DNA of 64,000 nt from Verrucomicrobiota bacterium (GTDB lineage: Bacteria > Verrucomicrobiota > Verrucomicrobiia > Opitutales > Opitutaceae), in assembly GCA_023428905.1 (NCBI GenBank), contig JAEYWP010000032.1, positions 186,001 through 250,000 of the forward strand, written 5' to 3'. The notes beneath the pieces were generated by a model. That model was not told the DNA's origin. It saw only the letters and a program-made list of their open reading frames with translations, and searched no databases. Made by a program: the position numbers and the translations under genes. Shown piece after piece: positions 40,639 to 52,000 of this stretch (positions are counted from its first letter, which is position 1; each line of letters opens with the position of its first letter).

Positions 40639-41046
40639 TCACCCCCCGGCAAAGACAGGGCGAAACCCCGCCTCCAGTAGGATTCGGGCGGCCTCGTCGC
40701 GTTTGTCCCCCTGGATCTCGATCCGGCCCTCCTTGACCGTGCCACCCACCCCACACGCTTTCTGAAGCTTTTTCGCCAAAGCCTCCTTTTCAGGCAGGCC
40801 GATCCCGACAAACCCGCTCACCACGGTCACGGTGCGCCCGCCGCGGCCAGCCTTCTCGCGCGTGATATCGACCCGACCCCGGTTCTTCGCCGGCGCGGGA
40901 GAGCTTTTGGAGGTTGACGTCGGTCCGGCCCCGACCGAGGACGCGGGGGCTGGCGCGCTCGGCAAACCCGCTGCACTCAACGCGGCGAAGGGGTTGTTCC
41001 CCAGCTCTTTGCCACCGTCGGTGGACAGACGTTTGCCGCCGCTCAC
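40639..41046 (-). CDS. SUI1/YciH-like translation initiation factor homologue
   Basis: 135 aa. A Ser/Ala/Pro-rich N-terminus precedes the SUI1 domain (about 58-132): REKAGRGGRTVTVVSGFVG, LAKKLQKACGVGGTVKEG and IEIQGDKRDEAARILLEAGF are the conserved blocks. Eukaryotic eIF1 relatives select start codons; the bacterial YciH branch is thought to influence initiation fidelity or stress translation. Its ATG overlaps the stop of the 78-aa upstream gene (ATGA). Confidence 0.9.
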   Translation of the reverse strand: MSGGKRLSTDGGKELGNNPFAALSAAGLPSAPAPASSVGAGPTSTSKSSPAPAKNRGRVDITREKAGRGGRTVTVVSGFVGIGLPEKEALAKKLQKACGVGGTVKEGRIEIQGDKRDEAARILLEAGFRPVFAGG

Positions 41047-41279
41047 GCCCGACCTCCGCAGTTGCCCCTCGGGATATCGCTCGCTCCGCCGAGGTACAGC
41101 AGGGCTTTGGCATAACTCCGATTTTGAAGGAAATGCACCAGCTGCGCAGGATAAGCGCCTCGCCCACGCTCGACCGCATCGTCCAGCGCCGCGGTCTGGG
41201 TGGAGATGATGGCCGCATCAGCCCTCTTGATGCCGTCCAGCAGCGCGATAAGCGCCTCTTTGATTTGCGATTCGGTCAT
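41043..41279 (-). CDS. Small hypothetical protein (78 aa) coupled to the SUI1-like gene
   Basis: MTESQIKEALIALLDGIKRAD begins a mostly helical 78-aa protein with a Cys near the C-terminus (GNCGGRA). No family recognised. The 4-nt overlap with the SUI1-like gene and good helical periodicity favour a real gene. About 200 bp of AT-richer sequence separates it from sucA, holding both divergent promoters. Confidence 0.65.
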   Translation of the reverse strand: MTESQIKEALIALLDGIKRADAAIISTQTAALDDAVERGRGAYPAQLVHFLQNRSYAKALLYLGGASDIPRGNCGGRA

Positions 41280-41483
41280 GCAGAGAGAGTCTATTTAACT
41301 ACGTTAATTCAGGCACTTACCCACCCCAATGCCGCCTTTGTATCAGCGCGGCCGCGACTGGAATGCACTTGTGTAGAAAACCCCGTCGGGTCCATATTCC
41401 AATCATTTTCCTACCATTAAGTCTTCTTAATGCTGCCGGCGTGACGGCGTGCCCCTAACCACCCGTTCCCCGGTTCTCTTTCC

Positions 41484-44228
41484 ATGAATTCCATGACTTT
41501 GCCCACGCGCGCGAATGCTGATGTGATCGAGTCGGCGTACCGCCTGTGGCTCGACAATCCTGATTCGGTGGATCCCACCTGGCGCGCCTTCTTCCAGGGT
41601 TTCACCCTCGGAAACAACGGAGGGTCACTCTCTGCGGGTGCTGGTTCGCAGGGCGAGGTTTCGATCATCGACAGCCTGAAGCAGTCGCAGGTGCACAGCC
41701 TGATCTACCACTATCGGGCGATCGGCCATCTGCAGGCGCACCTCGATCCGCTGAACCCACCGCCGGCGCCTTCGCCGCGGCTGCAGTTGAAGGAGTTTGG
41801 CCTGGAGGAGGCGGATCTCGACCAATCCTTCGACGTCGGCCACTACCTGCGCGGCGGCCAGATGCGGTTGCGCGACGTGGTGTCCGGCCTGCAGCGCACG
41901 TACTGCGGGCGTATCGGCGTGGAGTACCTGCATATCCAGGACACGGAGACCCGGCGCTGGCTGCAGGAACGGATGGAGCGGACCTACCTGGAGCCCGCCT
42001 TCACCAAGCAGCAAAAGGTCCGGATCCTCCGCCGGCTGCACAAGGCCGAGCTTTTCGAAAAGTTCCTTCACACCAAGTACGTGGGGCAGAAGCGCTTCTC
42101 GCTGGAGGGAGGCGAGACGATGATCGCGGCGATCGATGCGGTGATCGAACACTGCCCCAAGGTGGGCGTGGATGAGATCGTGATGGGTATGGCCCATCGC
42201 GGGCGGCTGAGCGTACTGACCAATATCCTGCGCAAACCGTTCGACGTCCTCTTCGAGCAGTTCTCCGAGAACTACATCCCCAACGCGGTGGGGGGCGACG
42301 GCGACGTCAAATACCACCTCGGTTACGAGGCCGTTCTCAACACCACCTCTGGCAAATCCGTCGAGGTGCGCCTCGCGGCCAATCCGTCGCACCTCGAAGC
42401 GGTCAATCCGGTGGTCGAGGGCAAGGCGCGGGCGCGCCAGCGCATTCGCGGTGACACCGAGCGCAAGCGGGTGCTCCCGCTCCTGATCCACGGCGACGCC
42501 GCCTTCGCCGGACAGGGCGTGGTCGCGGAAACGCTCAATTTCTCGCAGCTGCCGGGCTACCGCACGGGTGGGACGTTTCACTTCGTGATCAACAACCAGA
42601 TCGGGTTCACCACCCTGCCGAGCGATGCGCGGTCCACCCGCTACTGCACGGATGGCGCCAAGATGATCGAGGCCCCGATCTTCCACGTGAATGGCGACGA
42701 CCCGGAGGCGGTCTGCACCGTCACCCTTCTGGCCCTCGAATACCGGCTCAAGTTCCAGCGCGATGTGGTGGTCGACATGTATTGCTACCGCAAACACGGT
42801 CACAACGAGTCGGACGAGCCTGCGTTCACTCAGCCGACGATGTACCGCAAGATCAACGCCCACCCGCTGATCTCCACCCTGTACACCGACCGCCTGATCG
42901 CCGAGAGCACCATTGCCCAGTCCGACTCCGACGCGATCAAGGCCGAGTATTCTGCCGCGATGGAGGCGTCGTTCGCCAAGGCGAAGGCGGCAGAGGCCGA
43001 GGCGGCCAAAGCCAACCCGGCGGACAAGTTCAAGGGTTCCACTGCGATCTTCCAGCCACCCTACACCTTCACGCCGGTGAAAACGGCGGTGTCGCCGGAA
43101 CTGCTGACCCAGGCGGTCCAGGGCCTCACCCGCGTGCCGCCAAATTTTAAGCTCAACCCGAAGATTAAACGTTTCCTCGAGGCCCGCGTGCAGGCCCACA
43201 AGGAAGGTGGTCCGTTCGACTGGGGTTTTGGCGAGGCGCTGGCGTTCGGCACCCTCCTGCTCGAGGGCACCCCCGTGCGCCTGAGCGGCCAGGACTGCGA
43301 GCGCGGGACGTTCAGCCACCGCCACGCGGTGCTCTACGATTTCGAAACCCGCGAGAAATACGTACCGCTCCTCAATCTTGGCGAGGGCCAGGAGCGTTTT
43401 TGCGTCTATAACTCGCTCCTCTCCGAGGCGGCCGTGCTCGGCTTCGACTACGGCTACTCCCTGGACTATCCCAAGATGCTCTGCATTTGGGAGGCCCAGT
43501 TTGGAGACTTCGCCAACGGCGCCCAGGTGATCATCGACCAGTTCATCGTCAGCTCGGAATCGAAGTGGCAGCGCAACAGCGGCATCGTCCTTCTCCTCCC
43601 CCACGGCTACGAGGGCCAGGGGCCGGAACACTCGTCGGCTCGCCTCGAGCGCTTCCTCCAGCTCTGCGCGGAAAACAACATCCAGGTGGCAAACCTGACC
43701 ACCCCGGCCCAGCTTTTCCATGCGCTCCGTCGCCAGATGCGCCGCGATTTCAAGAAGCCGCTGGTGATCATGTCGCCGAAGTCACTCCTCCGCCACCCCG
43801 CCGCGACCTCCCGCCTCGAAGAATTCACGGAGGGCGCCTTCCAGGAAATCATCGACGACACCCAGGCGGCCAAGGACGCCAAGCGCCTCATCCTTTGCTC
43901 GGGCAAGGTGTATTACGATCTCTGCGACTACCGGGAAAAGAACAAGGTGCGGGACACCGCCATCGTCCGGGTCGAACAGCTCTACCCGCTACACCGGGAG
44001 CGCCTGGCGGAACTGGCCAAGACCTACGCCAAAGCAAAGCTCGTCTGGTGTCAGGAAGAGTCCCAGAACATGGGTGCCTGGACCTTCATTGCCCCTCACC
44101 TCGAGGAGATCTTCGGGCGCAAGGCAGCTTATGCCGGACGCGACGCGAGCGCCTCGCCGGCCGTGGGCTCCCTCGCCGTCCACCGCCTCGAACTGGCAGC
44201 CTTCCTCAAAGACGCATTCACCTACTAA
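41484..44228 (+). CDS. sucA: 2-oxoglutarate dehydrogenase E1 component
   Basis: 914 aa, normal length. Blocks in order: N-terminal [17 protein letters not shown], thiamine-diphosphate domain with [12 protein letters not shown] near 235, [18 protein letters not shown] near 350, HGHNESDEP near 440, and the transketolase-like half with [17 protein letters not shown] near 710. It decarboxylates 2-oxoglutarate and transfers the succinyl group to the E2 lipoyl arm in the TCA cycle. First gene of the sucA-sucB-lpdA operon, with a 6-nt gap to sucB. Confidence 0.97.
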   Translation: MNSMTLPTRANADVIESAYRLWLDNPDSVDPTWRAFFQGFTLGNNGGSLSAGAGSQGEVSIIDSLKQSQVHSLIYHYRAIGHLQAHLDPLNPPPAPSPRLQLKEFGLEEADLDQSFDVGHYLRGGQMRLRDVVSGLQRTYCGRIGVEYLHIQDTETRRWLQERMERTYLEPAFTKQQKVRILRRLHKAELFEKFLHTKYVGQKRFSLEGGETMIAAIDAVIEHCPKVGVDEIVMGMAHRGRLSVLTNILRKPFDVLFEQFSENYIPNAVGGDGDVKYHLGYEAVLNTTSGKSVEVRLAANPSHLEAVNPVVEGKARARQRIRGDTERKRVLPLLIHGDAAFAGQGVVAETLNFSQLPGYRTGGTFHFVINNQIGFTTLPSDARSTRYCTDGAKMIEAPIFHVNGDDPEAVCTVTLLALEYRLKFQRDVVVDMYCYRKHGHNESDEPAFTQPTMYRKINAHPLISTLYTDRLIAESTIAQSDSDAIKAEYSAAMEASFAKAKAAEAEAAKANPADKFKGSTAIFQPPYTFTPVKTAVSPELLTQAVQGLTRVPPNFKLNPKIKRFLEARVQAHKEGGPFDWGFGEALAFGTLLLEGTPVRLSGQDCERGTFSHRHAVLYDFETREKYVPLLNLGEGQERFCVYNSLLSEAAVLGFDYGYSLDYPKMLCIWEAQFGDFANGAQVIIDQFIVSSESKWQRNSGIVLLLPHGYEGQGPEHSSARLERFLQLCAENNIQVANLTTPAQLFHALRRQMRRDFKKPLVIMSPKSLLRHPAATSRLEEFTEGAFQEIIDDTQAAKDAKRLILCSGKVYYDLCDYREKNKVRDTAIVRVEQLYPLHRERLAELAKTYAKAKLVWCQEESQNMGAWTFIAPHLEEIFGRKAAYAGRDASASPAVGSLAVHRLELAAFLKDAFTY

Positions 44229-44234
44229 CCCCAG

Positions 44235-45485
44235 ATGCCCTCCCTCGACGTCAAAATCCCGCCCATGGGCGAATCCATCAGCTCCGGCGTGCTGGCCAAG
44301 TGGCACGTCAACGACGGCGACGTGGTCAAGAAGGACCAGCCGCTGTTTGAGCTGGAAACCGACAAGATCACGTCCGAAGGCACGGCCGAGGCCGGGGGCC
44401 GGATCTCATTGAAGGTGGCACCTGGCACCGAGGTGAAGATCGGGCAGGTCGTGGCTGCGATCGATACCGCGGCCGCCGCCGGGGCGCCGAGTGGCGGCGC
44501 TCCCGCCGCCGCCGAAAACAAGTCCGCGGCTGCGCCCGCCCCCGCCAAGCCCGCTCCGGAAGGGACGCAGTCCCCCGCCGTGCGCAGGCTCGCCGCCGAA
44601 ACCGGTGTTGATCCGTCGGTGGTCGAGGGCACTGGCAAGGCTGGTCGCGTCACCAAGGGCGACATGCTCGCCGCCGCCGAAAACAAACCCGCGGCTGCAC
44701 CCGCCAAGCCCGCCACTGCCGCTCCTGCGGCGGCACCGGCCCCCGCTCCCGCCGCACCCGCAGCCGTGTCTCCCGGCCAGGCCACGCCGCGCCAGACGCG
44801 GCGCAAAATGACGCCGCTTCGCCAGCGTATCGCCCAGCGGCTGGTCTCCGCCCAGCACGAGGCCGCCATGCTCACCACCTTCAATGAGGTGGACATGTCC
44901 GCAGTGATGGCGCTGCGCGCCAAGTACCAGGATGAGTTTGTGAAGAAGAACGGGCTGAAGCTCGGTTTCATGTCGTTCTTTGCCAAGGCCGTTGTCCACG
45001 CGCTGCGCGAGGTCCCGGCGATCAACGCCCAGATCGACGGGGACCACATTGTCGAGAATCACTATTACGATGTCGGTGTCGCCGTCTCGACGGAGAAGGG
45101 CCTGATGGTCCCGGTGATCCGGAATTGCGATACGCTGGGCATGGCGGAGATCGAGAAGGCGATCGGCGACGCGGCAAAACGCGCACGCGACGGCAAAATC
45201 ACCCTCGCCGACCTCGAGGGAGGCGTCTTCACCATTACCAACGGGGGCATCTTCGGCTCAATGCTCTCCACGCCGATCATCAATCCTCCCCAGAGCGCAA
45301 TCCTCGGGCTGCACGCGATCAACGATCGCCCGATGGCGGTCAACGGCCAGGTGGTGATCCGTCCCATGATGTATTTGGCGCTCAGCTACGACCATCGCCT
45401 GGTCGACGGAAAGGAAGCCGTTACCTTCCTGGTGAAGGTGAAGCAGGCAATCGAGGATCCCACCCGTCTTCTCCTCAGCGTCTGA
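44235..45485 (+). CDS. sucB: Dihydrolipoyl succinyltransferase (E2 of 2-oxoglutarate dehydrogenase)
   Basis: 416 aa: one lipoyl domain (1-75, lysine in ETDKITSE), Ala/Pro-rich linker, an E1/E3-binding domain with [16 protein letters not shown] near 114-130, a second Ala/Pro linker and the catalytic domain ending with [14 protein letters not shown], where His is the active base. It forms the core of the complex and passes succinyl to CoA. The repeated Ala/Pro linkers make this gene prone to misalignment but look intact. Confidence 0.97.
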   Translation: MPSLDVKIPPMGESISSGVLAKWHVNDGDVVKKDQPLFELETDKITSEGTAEAGGRISLKVAPGTEVKIGQVVAAIDTAAAAGAPSGGAPAAAENKSAAAPAPAKPAPEGTQSPAVRRLAAETGVDPSVVEGTGKAGRVTKGDMLAAAENKPAAAPAKPATAAPAAAPAPAPAAPAAVSPGQATPRQTRRKMTPLRQRIAQRLVSAQHEAAMLTTFNEVDMSAVMALRAKYQDEFVKKNGLKLGFMSFFAKAVVHALREVPAINAQIDGDHIVENHYYDVGVAVSTEKGLMVPVIRNCDTLGMAEIEKAIGDAAKRARDGKITLADLEGGVFTITNGGIFGSMLSTPIINPPQSAILGLHAINDRPMAVNGQVVIRPMMYLALSYDHRLVDGKEAVTFLVKVKQAIEDPTRLLLSV

Positions 45486-45561
45486 GGCTGACTGCAGCGG
45501 TCGTCCCCGGCGGTCCGGGGCGGCCGACAGCACTTTTTGGACCGCACGACTCCCCTCTCCC

Positions 45562-46965
45562 ATGTCGCAGACGTTTGATCTCATCGTGATTGGTGCCGGG
45601 CCCGGCGGTTATGTGTGCGCGTTCCGCGCCGCACAACTCGGGCTCAAGGTCGCCTTGGTCGAAAAGCGCGCCACCCTGGGTGGCACCTGCCTCAATGTGG
45701 GCTGCATCCCGAGCAAGGCCCTGCTTACCTCGTCCGAGCATTACGCCTTCGCCAAGCACCATGCGGCGGCGCACGGGGTGAAACTTGCCGGCGTGGAGAT
45801 CGACGTCGCGGCGATGCTGAAGAAGAAGGACGCCGTGGTGGCCAAACTGGTCGGCGGCGTGGGCCAGCTGGCCAAGGCCCGCAAAATCACCGTGGTGCAC
45901 GGCGCCGCGCGCTTTTTGCGGCCCGACGCTGTTTCGGTGGCCACCGAGGGCGGCGAGCCGTTGGAGCTGCAGGCCAAGAACATCGTGGTCGCCACCGGCT
46001 CTGCGCCGGTCGAGCTGCCGTTCATGCCGTTTGACGGCCAGCTCGTGGTGTCCTCCGACGACGCCATCGCGTTCACCCAGGTCCCCAAAAAGATGGTGGT
46101 GGTCGGCGGCGGTGCGATCGGGCTGGAGCTCGGCAGCGTCTGGGCCCGGCTGGGAGCCGACGTCACCGTGGTGGAGTTTCTCCCCAAGATCGCCGCAACC
46201 TTCGACGACGACATCGTGCGGGCCTTCACCCGGCTCCTGCAGAAGCAGGGCCTGAAAATCGAGACCGGAGCCAAGGTTGTCGAACTGCGCCGCACGGGGA
46301 AGACCGGCGTTCTCGTGGCGGAACGCGAGGGCGCCAAACTGGAGTTCCCGGCCGACAAGATCCTGGTGGCGGTGGGCCGTCGTCCCTATGCCGACAAGCT
46401 CGGGCTGGCGGAGATCGGGGTGCAGCTGGATGATCGCAAACGTATCCAGGTCGACCCGCATCTGCAGACCAGCGTCCCCGGTGTCTGGGCGATCGGCGAC
46501 GTGATCGCCGGACCGATGCTGGCCCACAAGGCGGAGGAGGACGGCGTAGCGGTAGCCGAATGGATCGCCGGCAAACACGGCCATATCAACTGGGACCTTG
46601 TCCCGGGCATCATCTACACCGACCCAGAGGTGGCCTCAGTCGGCCTCGGGGAGGACGCAGCCAAAGCGGCGGGTCGCGCGGTCGCGGTCGGCAAGTTCAA
46701 TTTCGCGGCCAATGGACGGGCGCTCGCGGCGGACGCGAGCGATGGTTTCGTCAAAATCATCGCGGATGCAAAAACTGACCGCATCCTCGGCGCCCAAATC
46801 CTCGGCCGCGGCGCGGGCGAACTCATCAGCGAGGTGGTCACCCACATGGAATACGGCGGCAGCGCCGAGGACCTGGGCAGGACCATCCACGGGCACCCCA
46901 CCCTCAGCGAGGCGGTGCGTGAAGCCGGCCTCGCCGTATCGAAGTCGGCGCTACACGCACTCTGA
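45562..46965 (+). CDS. lpdA: Dihydrolipoyl dehydrogenase (E3)
   Basis: 467 aa flavoprotein: FAD motif IGAGPGGYVCAFRAAQLG near residues 10-27, redox disulfide in GGTCLNVGCIPSKALL near 40-55, NAD motif VVGGGAIGLELG near 180-191, and a C-terminal HGHPTLSEA with the catalytic His-Glu pair. It reoxidises dihydrolipoyl groups of E2. It follows sucB after 76 bp that contain a GC-rich inverted repeat and a short T-run, possibly tuning expression within the operon. Confidence 0.96.
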   Translation: MSQTFDLIVIGAGPGGYVCAFRAAQLGLKVALVEKRATLGGTCLNVGCIPSKALLTSSEHYAFAKHHAAAHGVKLAGVEIDVAAMLKKKDAVVAKLVGGVGQLAKARKITVVHGAARFLRPDAVSVATEGGEPLELQAKNIVVATGSAPVELPFMPFDGQLVVSSDDAIAFTQVPKKMVVVGGGAIGLELGSVWARLGADVTVVEFLPKIAATFDDDIVRAFTRLLQKQGLKIETGAKVVELRRTGKTGVLVAEREGAKLEFPADKILVAVGRRPYADKLGLAEIGVQLDDRKRIQVDPHLQTSVPGVWAIGDVIAGPMLAHKAEEDGVAVAEWIAGKHGHINWDLVPGIIYTDPEVASVGLGEDAAKAAGRAVAVGKFNFAANGRALAADASDGFVKIIADAKTDRILGAQILGRGAGELISEVVTHMEYGGSAEDLGRTIHGHPTLSEAVREAGLAVSKSALHAL

Positions 46966-46983
46966 CCTCCCCGGAGGGAGCGG

Positions 46984-48849
46984 TCAGCGGCTGATGTCGC
47001 CGACCATCTCCTCCATGGTGCGGTAGCGTTTGAGGAGGGCGAGCGCCCCCTGACACCGCTCGCGCGGCGCCAGCCCGGTGTTCTCCGCCAGGAAAACGAT
47101 GTAGCTGGCGATGTTGCGGGCAAAGTTCAGGCGACCCTCATCACTGATGCGGTAGAAACGGGCGCGCTGGCGGTAACCCGCCGGCGAATGATCCCCCAGG
47201 GCGGACTTTTCCGGACGCCCGTCCGCGGCGAGGACGTGGAGAAAGTTGTACTCGAACCAGAACATGTGCTCCGGGCTGGGACGAAGGGCGTCCAGCGCGG
47301 CCCGGGTCGCGGCGGGATCGGAAAAGACCGCGGTCGGGCGGCCTTCCTTTTCGAGGGCATCGACGATGAACGACCGGGCCATCTTCTGCTCGGTCGGATC
47401 GGTGCTGTGGGCGCCGGCGGCGGCCAAGGCGACGGTGAACAGATACCAGTCCCGCCAGAGGGACTGGTCGGACGGATCCTTCGATTCGAACAGGGCCCGC
47501 CCCATCTCGTAGGTGTAGCGGCCACTGGTCTTGATTTCCAGGCGCCCGCCGGTGACCGCGCCCATCACCTGGTAATTCTCCGCCGATTTGCCGGAGCCGG
47601 AGTGGAAACCGATGCTGGCACCGAAAGCCGAGCAGACCGTCCACTGCCTTCCGATCAAGGCGCGCAGGGCGTCATTGTCCGGATAGGGCATGTTCTTCTG
47701 GAAGCCAAAGGCGGGGGCGACAAAGTGAATCCGCATTCCCATCGCCTCGCAGAGGGCGAGCATGACCGCGGTGGTCTCCGGGGTGGTCAATCCCGGCAGT
47801 TCGTCGATGGAAAGCTCGCGCAGGTATTCACGTCCCTGCGACGTGGTGAAGAGGCGCTCGCGCGCCGCCCGGTACTTCTCGTCCCGCCGCTTCATCTTCT
47901 GCATCGCGGGCCAGACGTAGGCGACCAGTTTGGAAAACGCGGCGTCATCGAGCGTCAGGCCGAGGCCCGTCACCCGGGCGCGCACGGTTGCGAGCAGCGC
48001 AGCGGGCACCGCGGTCCGCACCCACGCCTGCGGGTCGGCCGGCGGCTGGGTCTGGGCCAGCTCGGGGGAAAGATCGAAGGTGATGTAGCTGGCGAGGACG
48101 CAACCCTCGACCAACGCGTCCTCCCGGCTGTCGAACTTGCCGCCGATCGGCTGGTGGTCCGCATTAAAGCTCCAGGCGATGCCGTGCCGGTGAAACCCGG
48201 TCTTTAGCTTCGAAAGGATGCAGCCGTGACTCATCCCCTGCACGCTCTGGCCCTGGTGCCCCTCCGGCACCTGGGTGCCGATGAAGGGGAATGGCACGCT
48301 GTCGAGCCGCCCGCCGAGCATCGCGTCCACGTCATACACCAGTTCGCGCGGAATGGAGTTCTGGTTTGCGGTCACCCCCAGCCCGAGCGCCGCCATCGCC
48401 CACTCGACCGCCGGCCAGTGCAGGGTGGTGAAACGCGCCCCAATTCCGAGGGTGCTTCGGCCGAGGGTCTCGGTGGCGGAAGGGAAGAGGGTCGAACCCG
48501 GGGTATGCTCCAGCACCAGGTTCTTCAGGCGGAGGAGGTTTGAAAACGTAGCTGGAAAAGCGATACCGAGGCCCTCGATCCGGACCCCCTCCGCGAGGAG
48601 GGTGGATACGTTGTCCAGGCCCGCCGCCGCTTCCAGGATCCAGGCGCAGTCCCCCTGGCCATCCTCCGCCAGCGACCACTCTCCGGCGGCGGTGGCAAAG
48701 CGGCTCTTCGGGAAAACGGTGAAGCCGGTGCCGGCGGTGAGGGTCCGGCGGAGGTTCGGCCAGTCGAGGCAGAAGTCGGGGCTGACGCACGGATTGTCGG
48801 AAATCCGCAGTCCGTTCTGGAGCAGGAAAGCGTTGATCGGGGCCATCAC
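46984..48849 (-). CDS. UxaE-like (tagaturonate epimerase superfamily) protein
   Basis: 621 aa, longer than known UxaE (about 480-500). The C-terminal half has IGFHSGSGKSAENYQVM near 419-435 followed by LEIKTSGRYTYEMGRALF, matching the HSGSDK and LKTAGT blocks of UxaE as I remember them. UxaE interconverts tagaturonate and fructuronate, which would feed the UxuA pathway encoded at 7038. The N-terminal part is not recognisable and no signal peptide is seen. A different isomerase of the same superfamily is possible. Convergent with lpdA, 18-bp gap. Confidence 0.5.
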   Translation of the reverse strand: MMAPINAFLLQNGLRISDNPCVSPDFCLDWPNLRRTLTAGTGFTVFPKSRFATAAGEWSLAEDGQGDCAWILEAAAGLDNVSTLLAEGVRIEGLGIAFPATFSNLLRLKNLVLEHTPGSTLFPSATETLGRSTLGIGARFTTLHWPAVEWAMAALGLGVTANQNSIPRELVYDVDAMLGGRLDSVPFPFIGTQVPEGHQGQSVQGMSHGCILSKLKTGFHRHGIAWSFNADHQPIGGKFDSREDALVEGCVLASYITFDLSPELAQTQPPADPQAWVRTAVPAALLATVRARVTGLGLTLDDAAFSKLVAYVWPAMQKMKRRDEKYRAARERLFTTSQGREYLRELSIDELPGLTTPETTAVMLALCEAMGMRIHFVAPAFGFQKNMPYPDNDALRALIGRQWTVCSAFGASIGFHSGSGKSAENYQVMGAVTGGRLEIKTSGRYTYEMGRALFESKDPSDQSLWRDWYLFTVALAAAGAHSTDPTEQKMARSFIVDALEKEGRPTAVFSDPAATRAALDALRPSPEHMFWFEYNFLHVLAADGRPEKSALGDHSPAGYRQRARFYRISDEGRLNFARNIASYIVFLAENTGLAPRERCQGALALLKRYRTMEEMVGDISR

Positions 48850-48919
48850 AAGGACACGTGTTTAAAATTTTGCGCTTAGCAAGCCTCCGCTATCCGCGGG
48901 GCGAGGCCCCGAGGCACGC

Positions 48920-48944
48920 AAAAAAAAGACCGCAAAGCGCGGCC
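48920..48944 (-). terminator. Rho-independent terminator for the coiled-coil gene
   Basis: On the minus strand GGCCGC pairs with GCGGTC (one G-U pair) around GCTTT, followed by eight T. It lies about 70 bp past the stop at 49017. Confidence 0.75.
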
Positions 48945-49016
48945 GTGGGGGCAACCCTCGCGGGTCGGCGGTGAGCCCCGTCCGCGCCCCGGAGGCACGC
49001 GGACGGCGGGACAACC

Positions 49017-52000
49017 TCAGCCGGCGGCGTCGCGTTCCAGCAGCGCCTTGGCCTGTTCGAGGACCTGCTTGCGCCGCTTTTCGAAAGCGTTGGTCATTTC
49101 CGTGAACTTCTTCTTCTCGTCCTGGAAAGCGACCACCTCGGCCTCCCAGAGGCTTCGTTCCTGCGCGAGCTTGGTGGACTCCTTCTTCAGGGCGCCCTCC
49201 TCGACCTGCAGGCGGGTCTCGATGTCGGCCAGTTCCGCCTCGCGCTTGGAAAGCTTCTTCGTCGCCTCCTCCGCCTTGGCGCTGTCGGCCTTGACCTTGG
49301 CGCGGGTGACCTCGAGGTCGGCCGCGGCCTGTTCGACCCGGGCCTGCTCCGCCCTGGCCTTTGTCTCCAGGTCCTTGATACGCGCTTCGCTCGCGGCGAT
49401 CTTGGCCAGCTCGGCCTTGAGCTTTTGCTCGGCCTGGGTGACGCCGGCGCGGGCCATCTCGAGTTCCTCCTCCACCGTGGCGCGCTCCTTCTGGAAGGCG
49501 TTGCGCGCCTCCGTCAGGGAAGCCTTTTCCTTGGCGAGGGCGTCGCGGGCGGAGGTGGTTTCCTGCTCCAGCTTCTTTCGCTGGTCGTCCGCCGCCTTCT
49601 TCGCCGCGGCCTGCTCGGACGCGAGCTTCTTCCGCTCGTCGTCCAAGGCGCCGATGGTGGCATCGAGTTCCGCGCGCTCGGCATTGAGCTTCGCTTCGCT
49701 CTTTTTCAACGCGGCACGCTCGGCGGTGAGGGTGCTTTCCAGGTCGGCAAGCTTGGCCTGCTCCGCCTCCACGTCCTTGCGGGCCTTCGCCAGCATGGCG
49801 GTGGACTCCGCCTTCGCCTTTTCCAGCGAGGACGTGACCTCCTTCTCCTGCTGCTTGATCTTGGCCTCCCGGGTGAAAAGCTCCTCCTCACGCTTGGCGA
49901 GGGCGTCGTTCTGTTTCTGCAGTTCGAGGCGCTCGTTCGCGTAGTGGGCCTCCGCTTTCTTGAGCGCGTCGCGCTCGGTGGCGAGGGATGCTTCGAGCTC
50001 GGCCAGGGCCTGCTGCTCTTTCTCCGCCTCGGCGCGGGCCTTCGCCACGATACCGGTGGCGTCCGCGGTGGCCTTTTCCAGCGCGGCTTTCGCCCGGGCT
50101 TCCTGCTCCTTGAGTGTCGCGTCCCGGGCGGAAAACTCTGCAGCCTGCTTCTTGAGAGCGGCCTGCTCCGCAGCGATCTTTTGTTCCGCCTGTTTGAGCT
50201 GGGTGCGGTCGGTTAGGAGGGATTCCTCCATTTCCGCGAGTTTCGCCTGCTCCTTTTCGACCTCGGCCTTCGCCTTGGCGAGCAGTGCATCGGCATCGGC
50301 CTGCGCTTTTTCCACCAGCGTGCGCGCCTTGGCTTCCTGCGCCTTCACCACCGCCTCGCGCTCGTCCAGCGAGGCCTCCATCGACTCGAGTTCGGCGCGA
50401 TGGGTGACGATCTGCTGTTCGGACTTCTTGAGTGCGGCGCGGGAGGTGGCGAGTGCGGCTTCGCTCTCGACCAGCTTGCGCTGCTCTTCTTCGGCCTCGG
50501 CGCGCGCTTTTTTCAGAAGGGCGTCAGCCTGTGCCTGGGCCTGCTCGAGGGCGGCCTTGGACGCGGCCTCGCGCTCCTTCAGCGCGGTCTCGCGCGCAGT
50601 CAGGGCAGCCTCACGGTCATTGTACGTCGCAGCCTGTTTCTTGAAGGTGGACTGCTCGGTCAGGAACTTCTGTTCCGACTGCTTGAGGGCCGCGCGTTCG
50701 CTGGCGAGAGCGGCTTCGGCGTCGGCAAAACGTGACCTTTCCTTCTCTGCCTCGGTGCGAGCCTTGGCCACGAGGGAAACCGCCTCCGCCTGGGCTTTTT
50801 CCAACGCGTATTTGATCTTTGTTTCCTGCTCCCGCAGCGCCGCTTCGCGCTCGGCAAGGGCGGCGGACTGCTGTTCCGCCTCAGCACTTTCGACCGCGAG
50901 GCGCTGCTCCGCCTTCTTCAGGCGCGCGCGCTCCGCCGCGAGGGCGCTTTCTGCCTCGGCCAGCTTGGCCTGCTCACGCTCAGCTTCCTCGCGGGCAGCC
51001 GCCACCACCTCGGCGGCCTGGGCCTCGGCGCGTTTGACCGCGGCGGTCGCCTCGGCCTCGCGCTCTTTCAGGGACAGCTCGCGTTTGGCGAGGGCTTCGG
51101 CCTGGGACTGAAATTCACTGCGTTCGGCGGCGAGCTTCTGCTCCGCCTTCTTGAAGGCAGAGCGTTCGGTGGCGAGCACGGTCTCGGCTTCCGCGAGTCG
51201 CTGCTGCTCCAGCTCGCTCTCGCGTTTGAGCGCTTCTGCGCGAGCGGTCTCGTTCTTGCGCTGTTTTTCGAGGTCGGCCAGCGCCTTGGCGAGGTTGGCC
51301 TGCTCCTGCGCGAGCTGGGACTGTTCGGCGGCGAGGGCGTCACGCTCCTGCCGGAGTGCCTTCGCTTCGGCATCCTGCTTCTTTGCCTGCGCCCGCAGCT
51401 CCACCAGTTTCTGTTCGGCTTCCTCGATCTCCCGGCGCGCCGCGGCCAGCGCCTCGGACTCTTCCGCCAGACGCTGTTTTTCCGCCTGGAGACGCTGCCG
51501 CTCCACCTGATCCGCGTCCTTGTCGGCCTGCTTGCGGGCGCTGCTCTGCTTCAGCATCGCCTGCTCGGTATCCAGTTTTTCCTGCTCGGACTCGAATTGC
51601 TTTTGCGCGGTGGCCAGGGCCTGTTCGCGCTGCTTCAGTTTCGCTTCGGCCGCGGCCACCTCGGCGACCTTGGCCATGCCGGCCGCAACCGTCGCGCGTT
51701 CGGATTCCAACTGGGAGGCACGCTGCTCCAGCTTCTTCACATCCTCTGCGAGCCGGGCGCGCTCCGCCGCGAGGGCGGTGCGCTCCTTCGCCAGCTCCTC
51801 GCGCACGGCATCGTTTTCCGGAGCGGTGCGGGCCCGCTCCTTGCGCGCACCCGATGGGGGACTGGCTTTCGCGGGGGTCTCGGCAAGCGTCGGACTGGCC
51901 GCGCCCTCGGAAAAAAAGTCCGCCAACGAACTCCAATCCGCGTTGCGCAATGCCTCACCGGCGCCGTCGCGATTCCCCACAAAATCCGCGATCCGCCGCA

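Noticed and set aside
45486..45561. GC-rich inverted repeat with a short T-run between sucB and lpdA as a terminator
   Set aside because: Imperfect stem and distance to the T-run; the sucA-sucB-lpdA operon is expected to be read through.
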